Below are positions 63,937 to 64,000 of a stretch of 64,000 nucleotides of DNA, one piece after another. Location: contig JAIOPM010000037.1 of assembly GCA_021413885.1 (NCBI GenBank), forward strand, positions 62,001 through 126,000. Direction: 5' to 3'. Made by a program: the position numbers and the translations under genes. Every line of letters starts with the position of its first letter. Position 1 is the first letter of the stretch. The notes below the pieces were generated by a model, which was given only the letters and a program-made list of their open reading frames with translations, was not told the origin of the DNA and searched no databases. This DNA comes from Planctomycetota bacterium. Lineage in GTDB: Bacteria; Planctomycetota; UBA1135; GCA-002686595.

Positions 63937-64000
63937 GATGCGTCCAACTTCGCGAGCAGTTCGCGCGCCGTCTTCGCGTACGTCGCGACGGCGAGTTCGA
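63933..64000 (-). CDS. 3' end of a gene coupled to dapD (cut by window edge)
   Basis: The last 21 codons of a minus-strand frame, ending in ARELLAKLDAS and a TGA that overlaps the dapD ATG by 4 bases. Codon use fits the surrounding genes. It is too short to identify. A diaminopimelate-pathway partner is plausible from the coupling. Confidence 0.5.
   Translation of the reverse strand, partial: ELAVATYAKTARELLAKLDAS

Overview
The window is a gene-dense, high-GC (about 70% by eye) bacterial chromosome segment with about 50 genes and no RNA genes, CRISPR arrays or recognisable insertion sequences. The organism is most likely a member of the Planctomycetota. A 1094-residue propeller, HEAT-repeat and CxxCH-haem protein has the architecture known from the Planctomycetes-Verrucomicrobia-Chlamydiae (PVC) group. 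Two large secreted proteins share an unusual four-cysteine C-terminal module that I recall from deep-branching planctomycetes. Gene starts often lack a clear Shine-Dalgarno. The cell is Gram-negative with lipid A: lpxK, lpxL, ADP-heptose synthesis, several heptosyltransferase-like enzymes and a WaaP-like kinase are present. Species assignment is inference.

Layout. 1-4.4 kb: a DevC/DevA/DevB-type ABC exporter with its own TolC-like outer membrane factor, translationally coupled. 4.4-6.7 kb: an enoyl-CoA hydratase and a secreted seven-bladed PD40 propeller. 6.7-11.4 kb (minus): envelope glycosylation (GT39-like membrane enzyme, two GT9 enzymes, lipopolysaccharide (LPS) kinase). 11.6-13.8 kb: glutamate dehydrogenase and a LolA-like protein. 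13.8-18.6 kb (minus operon): B12-type radical SAM enzyme, split HldE kinase and nucleotidyltransferase, TauE-like transporter, AlkD-like HEAT protein. 18.8-20.5 kb: a second secreted propeller. 20.5-28.1 kb (minus): fused HldE, HldD, LpxL, LpxK, RpoZ (with a good sigma70-type promoter), a HAD/uridine-kinase fusion and a Tat-exported questin-oxidase homologue.

28.2-35.6 kb (plus): M28 peptidase, a heterodimeric ABC exporter with one degenerate ATP site, and a double-parvulin foldase. 35.6-39.7 kb (minus): GT39-like enzyme with TPR tail, GT2 transferase, radical SAM/SPASM-like enzyme. 39.9-43.4 kb (minus): secreted FG-GAP protein with a clear terminator, and a third GT9 enzyme. 43.5-45.6 kb: a tungsten-type aldehyde:ferredoxin oxidoreductase carrying a C-terminal MoaD-like domain. 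45.7-51.7 kb (plus): site-2 protease, Tat-exported sugar isomerase fold protein, PVC haem protein, ComB-like phosphatase. 51.7-53.0 kb (minus): a tandem pair of small secreted cysteine proteins of no family I know. 53.1-55.0 kb: DMT transporter and a lower-GC PD-(D/E)XK nuclease gene. 55.1-56.2 kb: a patatin fused to a ferredoxin domain. 56.4-61.4 kb: an acyl-CoA ligase/thiolase/FadB-like operon. 61.4-64 kb: a DUF1028 protein bracketed by two 105-bp palindromic repeats, then dapD and the end of a coupled upstream gene.

How it fits together. Much of the window builds and maintains the outer envelope (heptose, lipid A, glycosyltransfer, export, periplasmic folding), interleaved with secreted propeller proteins. 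The strongest leads for new biology are the 105-bp palindrome pair, the tandem cysteine proteins, the oxidoreductase-MoaD fusion, the patatin-ferredoxin fusion with an Asp-substituted cluster motif, and the shared four-cysteine module.
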